Notes under the pieces: model-generated
Seen by the model: only the letters and a program-made list of their open reading frames with translations
Told to the model about the DNA's origin: nothing
Database searches by the model: none
Position numbers and translations under genes: made by a program
DNA from: Mytilisepta virgata
Taxonomy: Eukaryota; Mollusca; Bivalvia; Mytilida; Mytilidae
Length of the DNA: 64,000 nt
Reading direction: 5' to 3'
Assembly: GCA_028015205.1 (NCBI GenBank)
Contig: CM051516.1
Span: 50,472,230 to 50,536,229, forward strand
In this document: in pieces, positions 22,101 through 33,107 of the stretch
Layout of the letters: each line of letters opens with the position of its first letter
Position numbering within the stretch: the stretch's first letter is position 1

Positions 22101-25100
22101 CTGCAAAGAAAGAAAACCATCATTGTACTGTTCTGTGTTGTGTTTGTTCGACCCACATGGTTGAAAATATGCAAGTAAAGATAATTATTGAAAAACAAGC
22201 ACGCCCTCGGTATTGTTAACATTGAAACATTAATAAAGCTCTAAGTATATATTACTATTGTAAAAGTTTCTGAAAAAAATATTTATCAACGCAAACAGAC
22301 TTACGTTTAATTGATATAATGGATCAATGGACGATAAAATAGTGACTAGAGGTTTCCCTAGACCAATTTAGCATGGTGCTGCACCATGCCTCAATCTTCA
22401 AGCACCATGCTGCCCTCAAAATGAATTTTACAATGTGCTCCCAGGTAGCCAAACCTAACTTTCAATTGTTAGTTTAATCTTATCTTTTTGAAACTGATTT
22501 GTCACACTTTTATGACACTTTTACACCATCACAACAGAGTGAAGGCTGTAAAATTGTTAATTTTGATAAATATACTGCCCTCGTGTCAAGGTTGGGTATC
22601 TTTTTTAACCATTGAGTGCCTTCAAAATACGAAATTTTCCATGCCTTCACAAACTTCTGGGGAAAGCACTAGTGACCCAAAGACAAAAGAGTACAATTTA
22701 TCTTAAAACAGTATATACAAATTCGTCGGTTATAGTTCGTATAACTTGAACAAAACTAAGATGTGACAGATGGTGATCAAGGTTTCCACATGTATTTAAC
22801 GTAACGTTGTAAAATTTGGCGGTCATTTTTTTTTAACTTACAGTTCTTCCTAAAGAGAATATACATTGAGTAACCCCTGGGATGTTTTTCCTTTCCCATA
22901 AATCTACTGTCTGGAAGACTTCAGTAACAGGCACTCCGTAAGCTTTAGCTGCTTCCTGGAAACGTTCTATATTCTGCATCAGTGCAAAACCACCACCTTT
23001 CTTGTCAATTTTCTTAATACATCCGGGCATCAGTTTGTTCATCAGACTAAAAAGGAACAAGAGGCTGTCGAATGACAGCAAACCGGATTTTCCTGCATGG
23101 AAATGATGTTTGCAAATCTGGATTCCCAAACAGGATGAAGTAAAGAAATATAAATGAATTTTTGTAGGGTTTTGAAGGGTTCAGAAATGGAAAGGCAAAA
23201 ATCAATCTTGACCTCCTATTTATAGTAAGTGACAAATATTGGAATTTTTGAGACTTGAACTGCCTTTTTTCAATTTTTTAGAACCATAACTCCTGAACGG
23301 TTAAAGTGAAAATCGTCAATATCGGAACGGTGAAAGTGGAAATCGTCAATATCGAACTTGACCTCCATTTTGTCATCAGTAACAACATATTAAAATTTGA
23401 AAAGCTTTGGTTGAACAGTTCATAAGTTATCACACGGACACCACTGGGAAAGCCATTTTTCAATCTTTCAAGAACCATAACTCCTGAACGGTGAAAGTGA
23501 AAATCGTCAATATCGAACTTGACCTCCATTTTGTCATCAGTAACAACATATTAAAATTTGAAAAGCTTTGGTTGAACAGTTCATAAGTTATCACACGGAC
23601 ACCACTGGAAAAGCCATTTTTCAATCTTTCAAGAACCATAACTCTTGAACGGTGAAAGTGAAAATCGGCAATATCGAACTTGACCTCCATTTTGTCATCA
23701 GTAACAACATATTAAAATTTGAAAAGCTTTGGTTGAACAGTTCATAAGTTATCACACGGACACCACTGGGAAAGCCATTTTTCAATCTTTCAAGAACAAT
23801 AACTCCTGAACGGTGAAAGTGAAAATCGGCAATATCGAACTTGACCTCCATTTTGTCATCAGTAACAACATATTAAAATTTGAAAAGCTTTGGTTGAACA
23901 GTTCATAAGTTATCACACGGACACCACCGGAAAAGCCATTTTTCAATCTTTCAAGAACCATAACTCTTGAACGGTGAAAGTGAAAATCGTCAATATCGAA
24001 CTTGACCTCCATTTTGTCATCAGTAACAACATATTAAAATTTGAAAAGCTTTGGTTGAACAGTTCATAAGTTATCACACGGACACCACTGGAAAAGCCAT
24101 TTTTCAATCTTTCAAGAACCATAACTCTTGAACGGTGAAAGTGAAAATCGTCAATATCGAACTTGACCTCCATTTTGTCATCAGTAACAACATATTAAAA
24201 TTTGAAAAGCTTTGGTTGAACAGTTCATAAGTTATTGCACGGACACTGTTTGGCAGCCGCCCGTCCGCCCGCCCGACCGCCCGCCCGTCCGCCCGCCCGG
24301 CCGCCCGCCCGCCCGCCCGCCCGCCGTACATCACCAATTTAATAACCGATATTTTCCTATGAAAATCCGGTTAAAAAGACATATTTATATTACTTGATAT
24401 ATGGCGTTGTACTTTTATATAGGTTCCTTTCTAGGTTTGTTATCTTATTGACATATATACATGCTCAAATAGAAGATGCAGTAGTGTCAATAGTGGTAAC
24501 TTAGATCTTATTTAAGCTAGAAACAGATTTTATCATTAATATTTTATTGTCAATGTCTTCACATATGTGTCTGAGAAAAGAAAAACTAGTCCAACTCATA
24601 ACCAGTATTTACCAATAGTTATAGCTGTATGGTGTATCTATTCAAGGAAAGGTAATTTAGGAGTTATCTCGCGTATACCGTTTGTAATAATGCGCTCTCG
24701 TGTATCTATCTTCACTCAGTGTTATAAAATCCGAAATATTTGGAAACTAAGACTTTTTTACTCATTTAAATTTGGAGATTTGAATCTACTTTACAAGGCT
24801 TTTGCATGATTTATTGTTTCAGATATTGATATTGTCGGCCCTCAACCACTGCTGATGAGACTTATTGAAAAGTATGTTAATTTATATCAAATTATTAAAT
24901 TCAAATGTTACACAATACCATTATACACATACTTAATAGAAATAGTTTTTATGCTGTTTATCTCCTCGCAAACGAATATTTTGGAACGTTTTCAATTGTT
25001 TTCATTTGTTTTATTCAAATGTAGAATTTTACGCATTCTTACTTGCATAAAATTATTCCATCTCTTAATACATCTTCATATGGTTTTGATCTATCTATAG

Positions 25101-28100
25101 GTTCTCCCAAGTTGGCTTCGATCCAGTCCAGAGCTTGTTTCTCCATTTCTTTATCTCTCTGGAAATAATGCATACATTGTTATTACTGGTATTAGCTTAT
25201 ATTTGGAATCTTCATTATCTAAATGTTTGGGCGTTTGACCGGAGAAAGGCTTTTACATTTTTTCCACAACAAATGGCATCATGTTTGTATCATTTGGCAA
25301 CCATCTTAATGAGAAATAAAGGTCGAGCCCTTTGTTAATTACTGACAGATTGGGATGTCAAAACATTGTACTATTTTATAACTGCAATCGGAAATACATA
25401 AAACATACGCTACACAAACAATCAATGTTAATAATAATCATATTTCATTCACCGTGTAAACGTAGATAGTATCATCACACTTTTGCAGATGATAAAAGTA
25501 CGATTCCCCGTAGGAATCAAAACAAAACCAAGTCATATAAAATGATGAATAATTATTTCGGATTTTGGAAAAGGGTCCCGTTTTATTATTTTATCTGTAT
25601 CTAACCAGAAATGAATTGTATGTATTTATCATTTGTGGTCTAAAGAACAGATGAGGGAGGCAATCTTTTTTTTTCACAAATGGTTCCTATAGTTGAAAAC
25701 AAAAAGTAATAAAACTGAGCCAACCGTAGTATAAAAGATTGTTGTTTGCTTAAGTGGCAAATATTTCGTTTCTTCGACAACAATGGGATATAAAGGGGAA
25801 TTTTGACTTCCACTGTAAAAGGTTGGGTTGTTGGGTAAGGTCGGATAATTTAACCTTCTCTAGCGACCATTTACCTACTCTTTATCGAAAACTACAGAAG
25901 GTGTCTTTAGTGTGCAGGGAATTTGCATTCTCAAAACACGTTACCCACTATGGTTTGTGGTCAGGCTTTCCGTAGTGCACACCAGGCAGTTATATGGATT
26001 GAGCTCCCTTGATCCTTTACGCTTGTCTTATTTGTTGTTATTATGTGTTATTTGACGTTTACCAGTACTCCCAAATTTAAGTAGATAAACTATAATTGGC
26101 ATTTTTAAGTAGATAACTTTTATATTCTTTGAATTTATTTTGCAGCAAAAAAAATGAATATGATACATCTTCCAAGCTATATATGAGGTGATAGGTATTT
26201 TCTGACAAAAGGGGATGTATTTTTTCGCAAAACGACTGTAAACAGTGGTAAAGGGGTATACTTTTTTTCTCTTTTCTACAAAGGGGTAATATCTGACTAT
26301 CTGGAATGGGGTTATATGTCAAGAACATCTGAAAACGGTGTTATAATTTGAAGGAAACAACCTCAGCAGGATTGACTTGTCGATAATAACTTTTTAACAA
26401 CTTAATTGCCTATTTAATTGGTTTATTGCATTGACGTGTAGATAAATCACTGAATAGGGGTATTATTTTAGACACAGATTGTTTGTAATGGGGTATGTAA
26501 CATGTCCAAATTCTATCTGGACAAAAGTGCTGGAAGAACCAACCTGTCAACTTTTTAACAAGGTGCCCCCCCCCCCCCTTTACGGTACGCTCCCCATGCA
26601 CAGACGTTAGCGAACCATAAACCTTTGATTCCTACAATGAAGCTACTTTAATCATCACGCTGGATGAAATTATTGTTTATTATTAACACTAATGGCCAAA
26701 GACCCTATTAATATCTACTTCCACAATTGTGATTGATTTTTATTGTTTCCTCAACCACACGTGATAGATTGACATTCGCTATACTGATGTGCTATATGCT
26801 AACACCTGTTTATATATTAATCTGTACATGTATTGCATTGTGTTTGTTAAACTACGTGTTTTGCTTTAACCCGTATGGGTGTAATTTGCAAATAAATAAA
26901 TAAATAAATATATTTGTGGGCAATCAATATTTAGTAAATACATCTTTAGTGTCATCAGTGGTCATACAGAAAGCTGAAGAGCTATTTTGAAATTGAAAAC
27001 TTTCTCAACATCTCTGATTTAGAAAAGAGAGATTTGTCAACACTTTATGAAAATTAGAAGCAATAGTAATTTGTTAATTGAGACGGGCAGGCATAGAAAT
27101 ATTGATTTAGAAAATAGAAATTGTCCACTCTTTAAACTGAAGTGGAAGATGAGATACATTTTCCTCTAAAATGGTCTGCATTGTCTGAGCAACGTTTCTC
27201 ATTTTTTTTTGAAAAATTAACATTCATTTCGCCATCATATTCAGAACTATCTGACACAGAGAAATTGTATTCTCCATTGTAATGACTATGACATAGCAAA
27301 GAGGTGTATTCAAAATACATGAAGATTAAACGAAGTGCCGCATAGTTTAGCTCAAGGGAAAATTTAGCAAATTTAGCAAGTATGCCAATGCTTTTCAATA
27401 GCACTTATACACTAAATTATAAGTATCATATATATAAATACTTTTATAATTATAATTACGAAGCCAAACGTCCCTGGTTCGATTCCCGTTCGGGATGAAA
27501 ATTTCAGGGATCAAATTTGCGACGCCCTATCGACACCATTTGGGAGGATGGTCTGGGTAAACGATGCTAGTCCGTCATATGGAGACGAAAAATGGCTTCC
27601 CCGTGTTAAGGGGAGGGGGGGGCAACACCTCTTTAGATGTCGAAAAAGAGTAGGCTAAAATGCCGCTACAGGGGCCGCCCTCGCACCCGCCAATTGGAGA
27701 GGGATTAGTATAAGTTGGTACAACTTGTTTCCCAATCCACGATAAATAAATAGGTTTAAACTAAACTAATTATAATTAGTATTATATGACTGCTATTTCA
27801 TATCTACCAAAAACAGACATAAATATTTTGCATATAGAGTACTAAATTGTGCCCCTCAGTCAGATCAAGATACAAATCAAACTTCATTTTGCAACTTATT
27901 TGTACGTAAATATAAAATGTTTTGTTTTTGTTTTGACTGATTATTTCAAACCCACCTACATACATCTCGAATAAGATTATTTACTGGTTAATGAAGGACC
28001 CTCAGTCTTATAGATACTTTTATGTATTTATTATACACTGATATTTAGCATATTTCGCTGTTCAAAATTTCAACCAATTTACTATGCAACATTTACGCTT

Positions 28101-31100
28101 ACGAAAGAGAAATTCTTTGATACCAATTTTGATGCACAAGATGTGCGCATTTCGTGGATTTACGACTCATCAGTTGTGTTCACGGCCTAAAATGTTGAAA
28201 ACCAAAACAATCATCCAAAAAGTTGAAGAGCAATTTCAAAACTGCCAACATGACAAAAATAGTAAAACCAAAACAGAGCTATATGCGAGGTTTTTACAAA
28301 ATTTAACATTTCTATAACAGTGAATTTAAAGTTTCAATTTCGGGTAGTATCGAAATACCACAATCTAATTAAAAACCGATCTCTCATCGCTCCCGTTTTC
28401 TGATATGTCGCGTGGAAGATCTAACGAAACCCGCTTTGAGGTCACATGTGAGTGACCTCGTAGGTGTGTCCTGTTCGACCAATGAAATTGCGGCTTAGGC
28501 GATCTTGTAAGTTGATCGTGTGGTAAAGGGATGTAACTCATTTTATTAACGAAGAAATCGTCAGTCCCCAGAATTCATAAACTTTTTTGATTGGCTTATT
28601 GATAGGAAGTCAACTCATTTGCATATCATTATAAATTCACAAGTTCCAGTTCACTCACATGTGACCTCAAAGCGGATTTCGTTAGATCTTCCACGCGACA
28701 TATCAGAAAACGGGAGAGATCGGTTTTTAATTAGATTGGAAATACCAGTTACTGAGCTGGAAGGAAGCTAAAAGACCTAAAACAGTTGTAATATTGGCGG
28801 GTTACTTCTCAAAGGGCCTTATTTTCTAGCTAGATATATTTGAATGTAAGAAAGTGAATTGGCCTAGTTTTAAACATAACTATTAAAAGTAAAGAAATCG
28901 AGAAAACCATAATTTTAAAAATTACAATTTACTATGAATGAAATCCTGAATTTGTGGTTAATCAAGGTCTGCAAAGCTATAACAATTGTACAAAGAGGAT
29001 ATTACTATATTCTATCATTGATCAGTGCACATGTTCTGTGTTACAACAATTATCTTCATATTACCCTATCACCCTACTGTTATTTATGTATGTTTTGTAA
29101 CAATCGTGTATTTTAAGTCTGTGTAATGGCATTTGGCAGACTGATGATTAAACCAGATACTTCTACATCTCTACAAAGATAACTAATTAACGTACCATTT
29201 AATAGCATCCTTTTAGTACTCAGTAATTTATTTAACAGACACTAGATGTATCAAATCTCCATTCATGAAGCTGGTTCTATTCCAGAGATACACGACTTGG
29301 TTGTATTTACGTCATCAATCATGACATCATGAAATGTAGGAATTTTTGACACGCTTCCCTATAGCTTTCTTGTTTTTAAGACTGTCTTATGTTTATTAAA
29401 AACAATTTATTTTTATGTAAATATATAAATACAAATGTTTACAAGAAGAAACAAATACGAGGTAAACATTTCATATTCCGGTGGAATTCTATCATTTGAC
29501 ATAAAATCTAATCGATATCGAACTTTATCATTTAATAAGATTAAAATCCTGAAATATCCACCTTCTTCTAGTTATCGAATACTATAATATATTTGTATTA
29601 GTTCCTACAACGAGATTGGAATTCCGTGCCTACCTTGGGCACCCCTCCCCCGGGATTGTTGGTTAACAATGGATTGTTTTCTTTTATTAGTTTTGACACT
29701 TATTTACTGAGACATATGATTAAAACTGTGAACAAAGAAGGAGACTGCATGACCAATTTTTGTATATCAGCACATAAACTTGCTATAGAAACTGGCAGAT
29801 ATAAGGACACTCTCCGAAATGATAGGGTATATACTCGGTGCTCCAACAATGAAATTGAGGATGAAATTCATTTTTTGTTTAATTGTGAAGGTATAACTCC
29901 CCGCAATAAATTTTTAATCATCATAAACAAGAACTGTACTAATTTTAAGACACTAGATCAAAAGGTAAAACTTTATTGGTTACTAAATACTGAAAACACT
30001 GAAGACTTGCATAATCTGTGTGATTATCTCAAAATTTGTACCCAGTAAATAAGAACTTGGCTTTATTCTGGAGCACCTTTAGTTGCATTGAATTACAGAC
30101 TTGTCTTTTAATTTTTTTCTATTTATTATTAAAGTAATAAATAACTGGTTAAATTGTTCTTGCGCACTTGGGATATTAAGTGTCCTTTTGCACCTGACCT
30201 TGATGATCTCTGCATTTGGATGACTTGAAATGAATTGTCCTTGTGCATTGATCATAAGGACCATCCCAAGTGTAACTATTTATTATAATTATCTTATGTC
30301 CATTTTTTTAAGTGAAGAGTCCTGTAGCATTGACCCTTGGTGCATCTGGATGACCAAGTTACAAATGTATCATTCATGTGTTCTGATCGCGAGGACTCCT
30401 TACTGATCTTTACAAGATCATTTAAAATATTTTTTTTATATTGAACAAATATGAGTCATGACCACATAGTGTATTCCTAAATTGAACAATAAGAGAAAGT
30501 TTTGTTTTTGTTCTTTTTTCCCCATGTGGTCTGATGCTGCAGCTCTGGTACAATGTATCTAGTCATTAAATCTAAAAATCTAGTCACTTGCAATTACTTC
30601 ATACACATGTATATATTGCTATATATTTTAAATTTGTATGAATTATCTGTTTACATCATTGTTGTATGGTTATCCTGTTTAATCACTGTAATATTCTGTC
30701 CCTAGCGGACCCTTGATTGGAAATAAAATATTCTGTCCCTAGCGGGCCCTTGATTGGAAATAAAATATTCTTACTCTAATTCTGTGATTAACATTTTACT
30801 AATTTGTTCTTCATTTTAAGCTTGCTTTGTGCTTTTTTTTTTTTTTTTTTTTTATTTCCTTATAGAGTTACCCTTCTTTGAACACTATACCCTTTAGAGT
30901 CTTGAAAATTCTTTTTGTGACGAGGCTGCTCAATAATTAGAAAGTTATGTGTCAGTGCCCTTCCTGTCAGACGTTCATCTGATAACTTTTTACAAAGACG
31001 GGTAGTTTGTTTATTCCATAGTTAAACGCAGGTAGAGAAAGGGCAATTGTGGTGTAGAACAAATTGGCTCGCCTTGCTTTTATATGATAAATCCCATTTG

Positions 31101-32768
31101 ATAAAAACAATTCTGAACTAGACAGGATGAGGAAAATCCCCATGGCCTTCAGTTCATAGTTCAAATAAAACAAAGTTGAAGTGACCAATGGAGGGAAAAA
31201 AAACTTTCTTCTGTCACAAGTTTGTGTTACTACTAGTACTAGTATCTGGTTATAGATGTGCAATAAAATGTATTATTTCATATCAGAGAAATTTTAGTTT
31301 TTTTTATTGGTTAAAACATGGTCATGTGGTATTCATTAATATGCGTTAAAAAGCCAAGCAGGCATTATCATGATAATGCCCGTGGTCGTTACCACACGGT
31401 AATGCCTGCTTGCAATTTAGAGTTACGTCCCCTTTTTAAAACGTAAACGTGATGCAGCAGTTGTTAATTAAATTCTAGACAATTCTAGATGAAATTTTGG
31501 TTTCAATGAAATAAAAACAATACTTGCTCAAATAGTATTGTTGTTATATTATATAACAGGGTGCCTTTTTTTATGTACTAATTCTTGTCCGTAATACTTG
31601 AAGTAGAAAAAAGAATATATATGAGGAACTTCCATGAATGTACAATATACCAGCATAGCACCAAAAGTAATGACAGAAACTTAAACACACATCCAGAGGT
31701 CTTCATGAGGTATTCAACATACATGTACATGTAAGGAACCCACACCCAGCAGATTTATATTCTTCAATGAAATAAACACAATAGTTGCTTATATAGAGGA
31801 TCATAGAGGGCATTATCATGATAAATTGACTGCCCTCGGGACAGATATTGCCTTCAACATTAATAATGCCCTTGCCTACGGCTCGGGCATTATCAATGTT
31901 TCAGGCAATATCAGTCCCTTGGGTAGTCACTTTATCATGATAATGCCCTCTATATAAGAAACTATTGTATAATTACAAAATACCGACATAAATTTGATGC
32001 AGTGTATGGCTATTTCGTTGACTGAAAATTCATCAGCAGTGGTCGAGATTAAAATGTTGGAAAACTGGTTAAAGATATAACGATGAATTAATAAGCACAA
32101 CCATAAAAAGCCAAAAGAATTAAAACAAATAGGAATCCGGATTCAGCTAAGGGTTACCTCTACATCAAAATGAAGAGCCTTACAAATTTCTAGTCTTTTT
32201 TGTCAAATTTTGAACAGAAAATTTAAAGGCATTTAAGTAATGAATCATGCCAGGACAAAAGTTGTGGCTACTGGGCTGATAATTCCCTCGGTGTAAAGGA
32301 TTTTTTAAATAATTTAGAAGGGGGGGAGGGGGCATCTTTCAGGAATTTCACCTAGTGCAAAGATAAGCTATATGATAAATGCAGGATATATAGTTACATT
32401 TTATGGCATCATGATGTTTACAAATAATAATAAACACTATGGTTTTCAATACAGATGCTGGTGCATTGATAAATTTTTACTGTCCGTATAGAAAAAATTT
32501 TCAAGTCCGACATGCAAACCGGCGTTTGTGAGATAACAATCTACTGCGGATGGAACTGAGAATTTTTAACATCGCTGATCAATGATAAATTATCATACTC
32601 TGACATAAAACAGAATAACTGTTCACGGAGGATTTCAGCAACTTAATTATATACCCCATTAACAAAGTTGATCAAAGTTACTTGTTAAAATACTAACGGT
32701 ATTTTATTAATTATTAATAAACGATTATAATAGATTATAAAACTATGTAAACTCACCTTTGGTGGCAT
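21915..32768 (-). CDS. TAGLN-like: Transgelin/Mp20-like actin-binding protein, gene 1 (four coding exons)
   Basis: Small muscle-type protein with one calponin-homology (CH) domain and a C-terminal calponin-like repeat. Proteins of this group (insect Mp20, myophilin, vertebrate transgelin) bind and bundle F-actin. Joined exons give 172 residues: MPPK, then CH residues about 5-110 with ALDWIEANLGEP, YEDVLRDGIILC, LMNKLMPG, NIERFQEAAKAYGV and FQTVDLWERKNI. The calponin-like repeat [14 protein letters not shown] lies near the end. Introns are in phases 0, 2, 0, as in the two paralogues here. Intron 1 spans about 7.6 kb and holds a SINE, a MITE and a LINE tail; intron 2 holds a Helentron-like element. 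The protein resembles Mp20 more than vertebrate transgelin. Exon 1 (four codons) is the least certain part. A TTTATT at 21613-21618 is a possible poly(A) signal. Confidence 0.9.
22842..23046 (-). CDS. TAGLN-like: Transgelin-like gene 1, coding exon 3 (CH domain)
   Basis: Encodes LMNKLMPGCIKKIDKKGGGF, NIERFQEAAKAYGVPVTEVF and QTVDLWERKNIPGVTQCIF, ending LGRT before a GTAAGT donor. The phase-2 join gives Asn where paralogues have Lys (LCN-LMN). The acceptor TTTTTAG lies 11 bases from the end of a Helentron-like insertion. Confidence 0.95.
23282..24245. repeat. Tandem array, 161-bp unit, about six copies, very homogeneous
   Basis: TCAAGAACCATAACTC...CACCACTGG...TTTTTCAATCTT recurs every 161 bp exactly (for example TTGACCTCCATTTTGTCATC). 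Units differ at only a few positions. Reading frames repeating at 161-bp spacing on the minus strand are shadows of the repeat. Confidence 0.97.
24256..24324. repeat. GC-rich (GCCC)n-type microsatellite
   Basis: Imperfect GCCCGCCC/GTCC tract adjoining the 161-bp array, the most GC-rich segment of the window. Confidence 0.95.
25043..25158 (-). CDS. TAGLN-like: Transgelin-like gene 1, coding exon 2 (CH domain start)
   Basis: Encodes RDKEMEKQALDWIEANLGEP then IDRSKPYEDVLRDGIILC. Acceptor TTTCCAG, donor GTAAGA, phase 2 after the Cys codon, as in both paralogues. Confidence 0.92.
25159..27446. other. Intron 1 of gene 1, proximal part
   Basis: AT-rich sequence with no exon. A poly-C run (about 26566-26578) and an (AATA)n tail after AACCCGTATGGGTGTAATTT (about 26870-26912), probably the 3' end of a degenerate retroelement, are the only structured parts. 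Confidence 0.55.
27459..27766 (+). mobile_element. 5'-truncated tRNA-derived SINE with 12-bp target-site duplication
   Basis: Begins within a tRNA-like head (box B GGTTCGATTCC at 27476-27486) and lacks box A. The body includes GATGGTCTGGGTAAACGATG and GGGGCCGCCCTCGCACCCGC. Perfect TAATTATAATTA copies flank it at 27447-27458 and 27767-27778. It is unrelated to the SINE at 1663-2020 outside the tRNA part. Located in intron 1 of gene 1, in antisense orientation. Confidence 0.87.
28361..28738. mobile_element. Mutator-like MITE with about 95-bp TIRs and 9-bp TSD
   Basis: Termini CAATCTAATTAAAAACCGAT are exact inverse copies, and pairing extends about 95 bp to GGTCACATGTGAGTGA. The left arm has a 7-bp extra ATCGCTC. 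A perfect 9-bp duplication GAAATACCA flanks it (28352-28360 and 28739-28747), the length typical of Mutator-like elements. The core of about 185 bp has no ORF. Located in intron 1 of gene 1. Confidence 0.92.
29660..30775 (+). pseudogene. 5'-truncated LINE: ORF2 C-terminus and 3' UTR
   Basis: The reading frame up to 30048 has NFCISAHKLAIETGRYKDTL, VYTRCSNNEIEDEIHFLFNC (a Cys/His zinc-binding-like motif at the C-terminus of many LINEs) and a final KTLDQKVKLYWLLNTENTE. The last part aligns with QEQQLFWLLKNENVE in the remnant at 17075-18304. The 3' UTR ends in a duplicated tail ending GGAAATAAAATATTC. It is open over its last 140 codons, so younger than the first copy. Lies in intron 1 of gene 1, opposite strand. 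Confidence 0.85.
30698..30775 (+). repeat. Duplicated 3' tail unit of the LINE
   Basis: CTGTCCCTAGCGGRCCCTTG followed by ATTGGAAATAAAATATT occurs twice in direct repeat of about 37 bp. Tail duplications occur in LINEs whose 3' end is a short tandem motif. Confidence 0.8.
31355..31412. repeat. Short foldback containing GGCATTATCATGATAATGCC
   Basis: CAAGCAGGCATTA pairs with TAATGCCTGCTTG. The left arm itself contains the palindrome GGCATTATCATGATAATGCC, shared with the element at 31778-31968. Confidence 0.8.
31778..31968. mobile_element. Foldback MITE, 191 bp, almost entirely palindromic
   Basis: Left ACAATAGTTGCTTATATAGA and right TCTATATAAGAAACTATTGT are inverse with one mismatch, and pairing continues imperfectly through GGGCATTATCATGATAAA to a GGGCATTAT centre. 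No clear target-site duplication. Within intron 1 of gene 1. Confidence 0.8.
32757..32768 (-). CDS. TAGLN-like: Transgelin-like gene 1, coding exon 1 (12 nt, MPPK)
   Basis: ATGCCACCAAAG is followed by the strong donor GTGAGT and is in phase with exon 2. It is placed head to head with gene 2. The phase-0 AAG/GT junction equals that of genes 2 and 3. Support is by frame, signal and context only, since four codons carry no homology. Confidence 0.65.
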
Positions 32769-33053
32769 GTTTGATTTATTATAAACACTTTGTATCCAGA
32801 CTAAATTGTATATGTATATGAGGTGAAATCTCACAGTGTTTGTGAAATAAATGCGGAATATTCCATTAAATGGAAGGGTGTTAGGTTATTGCATGCGATA
32901 GGGGCAACTATTATGATTATCACATTAATTTGCCACAACATTTGACAAGCGTCCACGTGACTTTAAATTCACTGTCACAAAGAAGCATTTTCCCACGTTT
33001 TTTAAAGACATTTGACAGTTTAAGTTAGTTAACAAGCGATCGTGTTTTTAAAA
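32769..33053. promoter_or_regulatory. Compact bidirectional promoter between transgelin-like genes 1 and 2
   Basis: Only 285 bp separate the two start codons. The region contains an AT-rich GGAATATTCCATTAAATGGA (palindromic; CCATTAAATGG is one base longer than a CArG box), CCACGTGAC (E-box CACGTG, about 32951-32958) and TATA-like runs near 32815. Shared regulation is an inference from the layout; no transcription start is proven. Confidence 0.6.
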
Positions 33054-33107
33054 ATGGCTACATACAGGGCAACAAAGTCGGGTTTAGCTCGAGAATCCCA
33101 AGAAAAG
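33054..33107 (+). CDS. TAGLN-like: Transgelin-like gene 2, coding exon 1
   Basis: Encodes MATYRATKSGLARESQEK and ends AAG/GTAGGT in phase 0. Closely resembles exon 1 of gene 3 (MSYRAAKSGLAAEAQQK), which fixes the start. The ATG context AAAATGG is good. Confidence 0.93.

Larger units (their letters stand above)
23058..24373 (-). mobile_element. Helentron-like non-autonomous element, family 2, with 161-bp tandem array
   Basis: Minus-strand 5' end reads TAACCGGATTTTC, itself part of an imperfect palindrome with GAAAATATCGGTT. The subterminal 3' end carries the inverse GAAAATCCGGTT, followed by the hairpin GCTGTCATTCGACAGC and CTCTTG before TT. The interior holds a 161-bp tandem array and a (GCCC)n tract (24256-24324). 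Architecture matches Helentron/HINE elements. It lies in intron 2 of transgelin-like gene 1. Confidence 0.75.

Noticed and set aside
23278..24337. Series of overlapping 76-83 residue minus-strand ORFs of near-identical sequence
   Set aside because: They recur exactly every 161 bp and are translations of the tandem repeat unit, with no splice or domain support.
24212..24397. Proline/arginine-rich ORF
   Set aside because: It is the translation of the (GCCC)n microsatellite.
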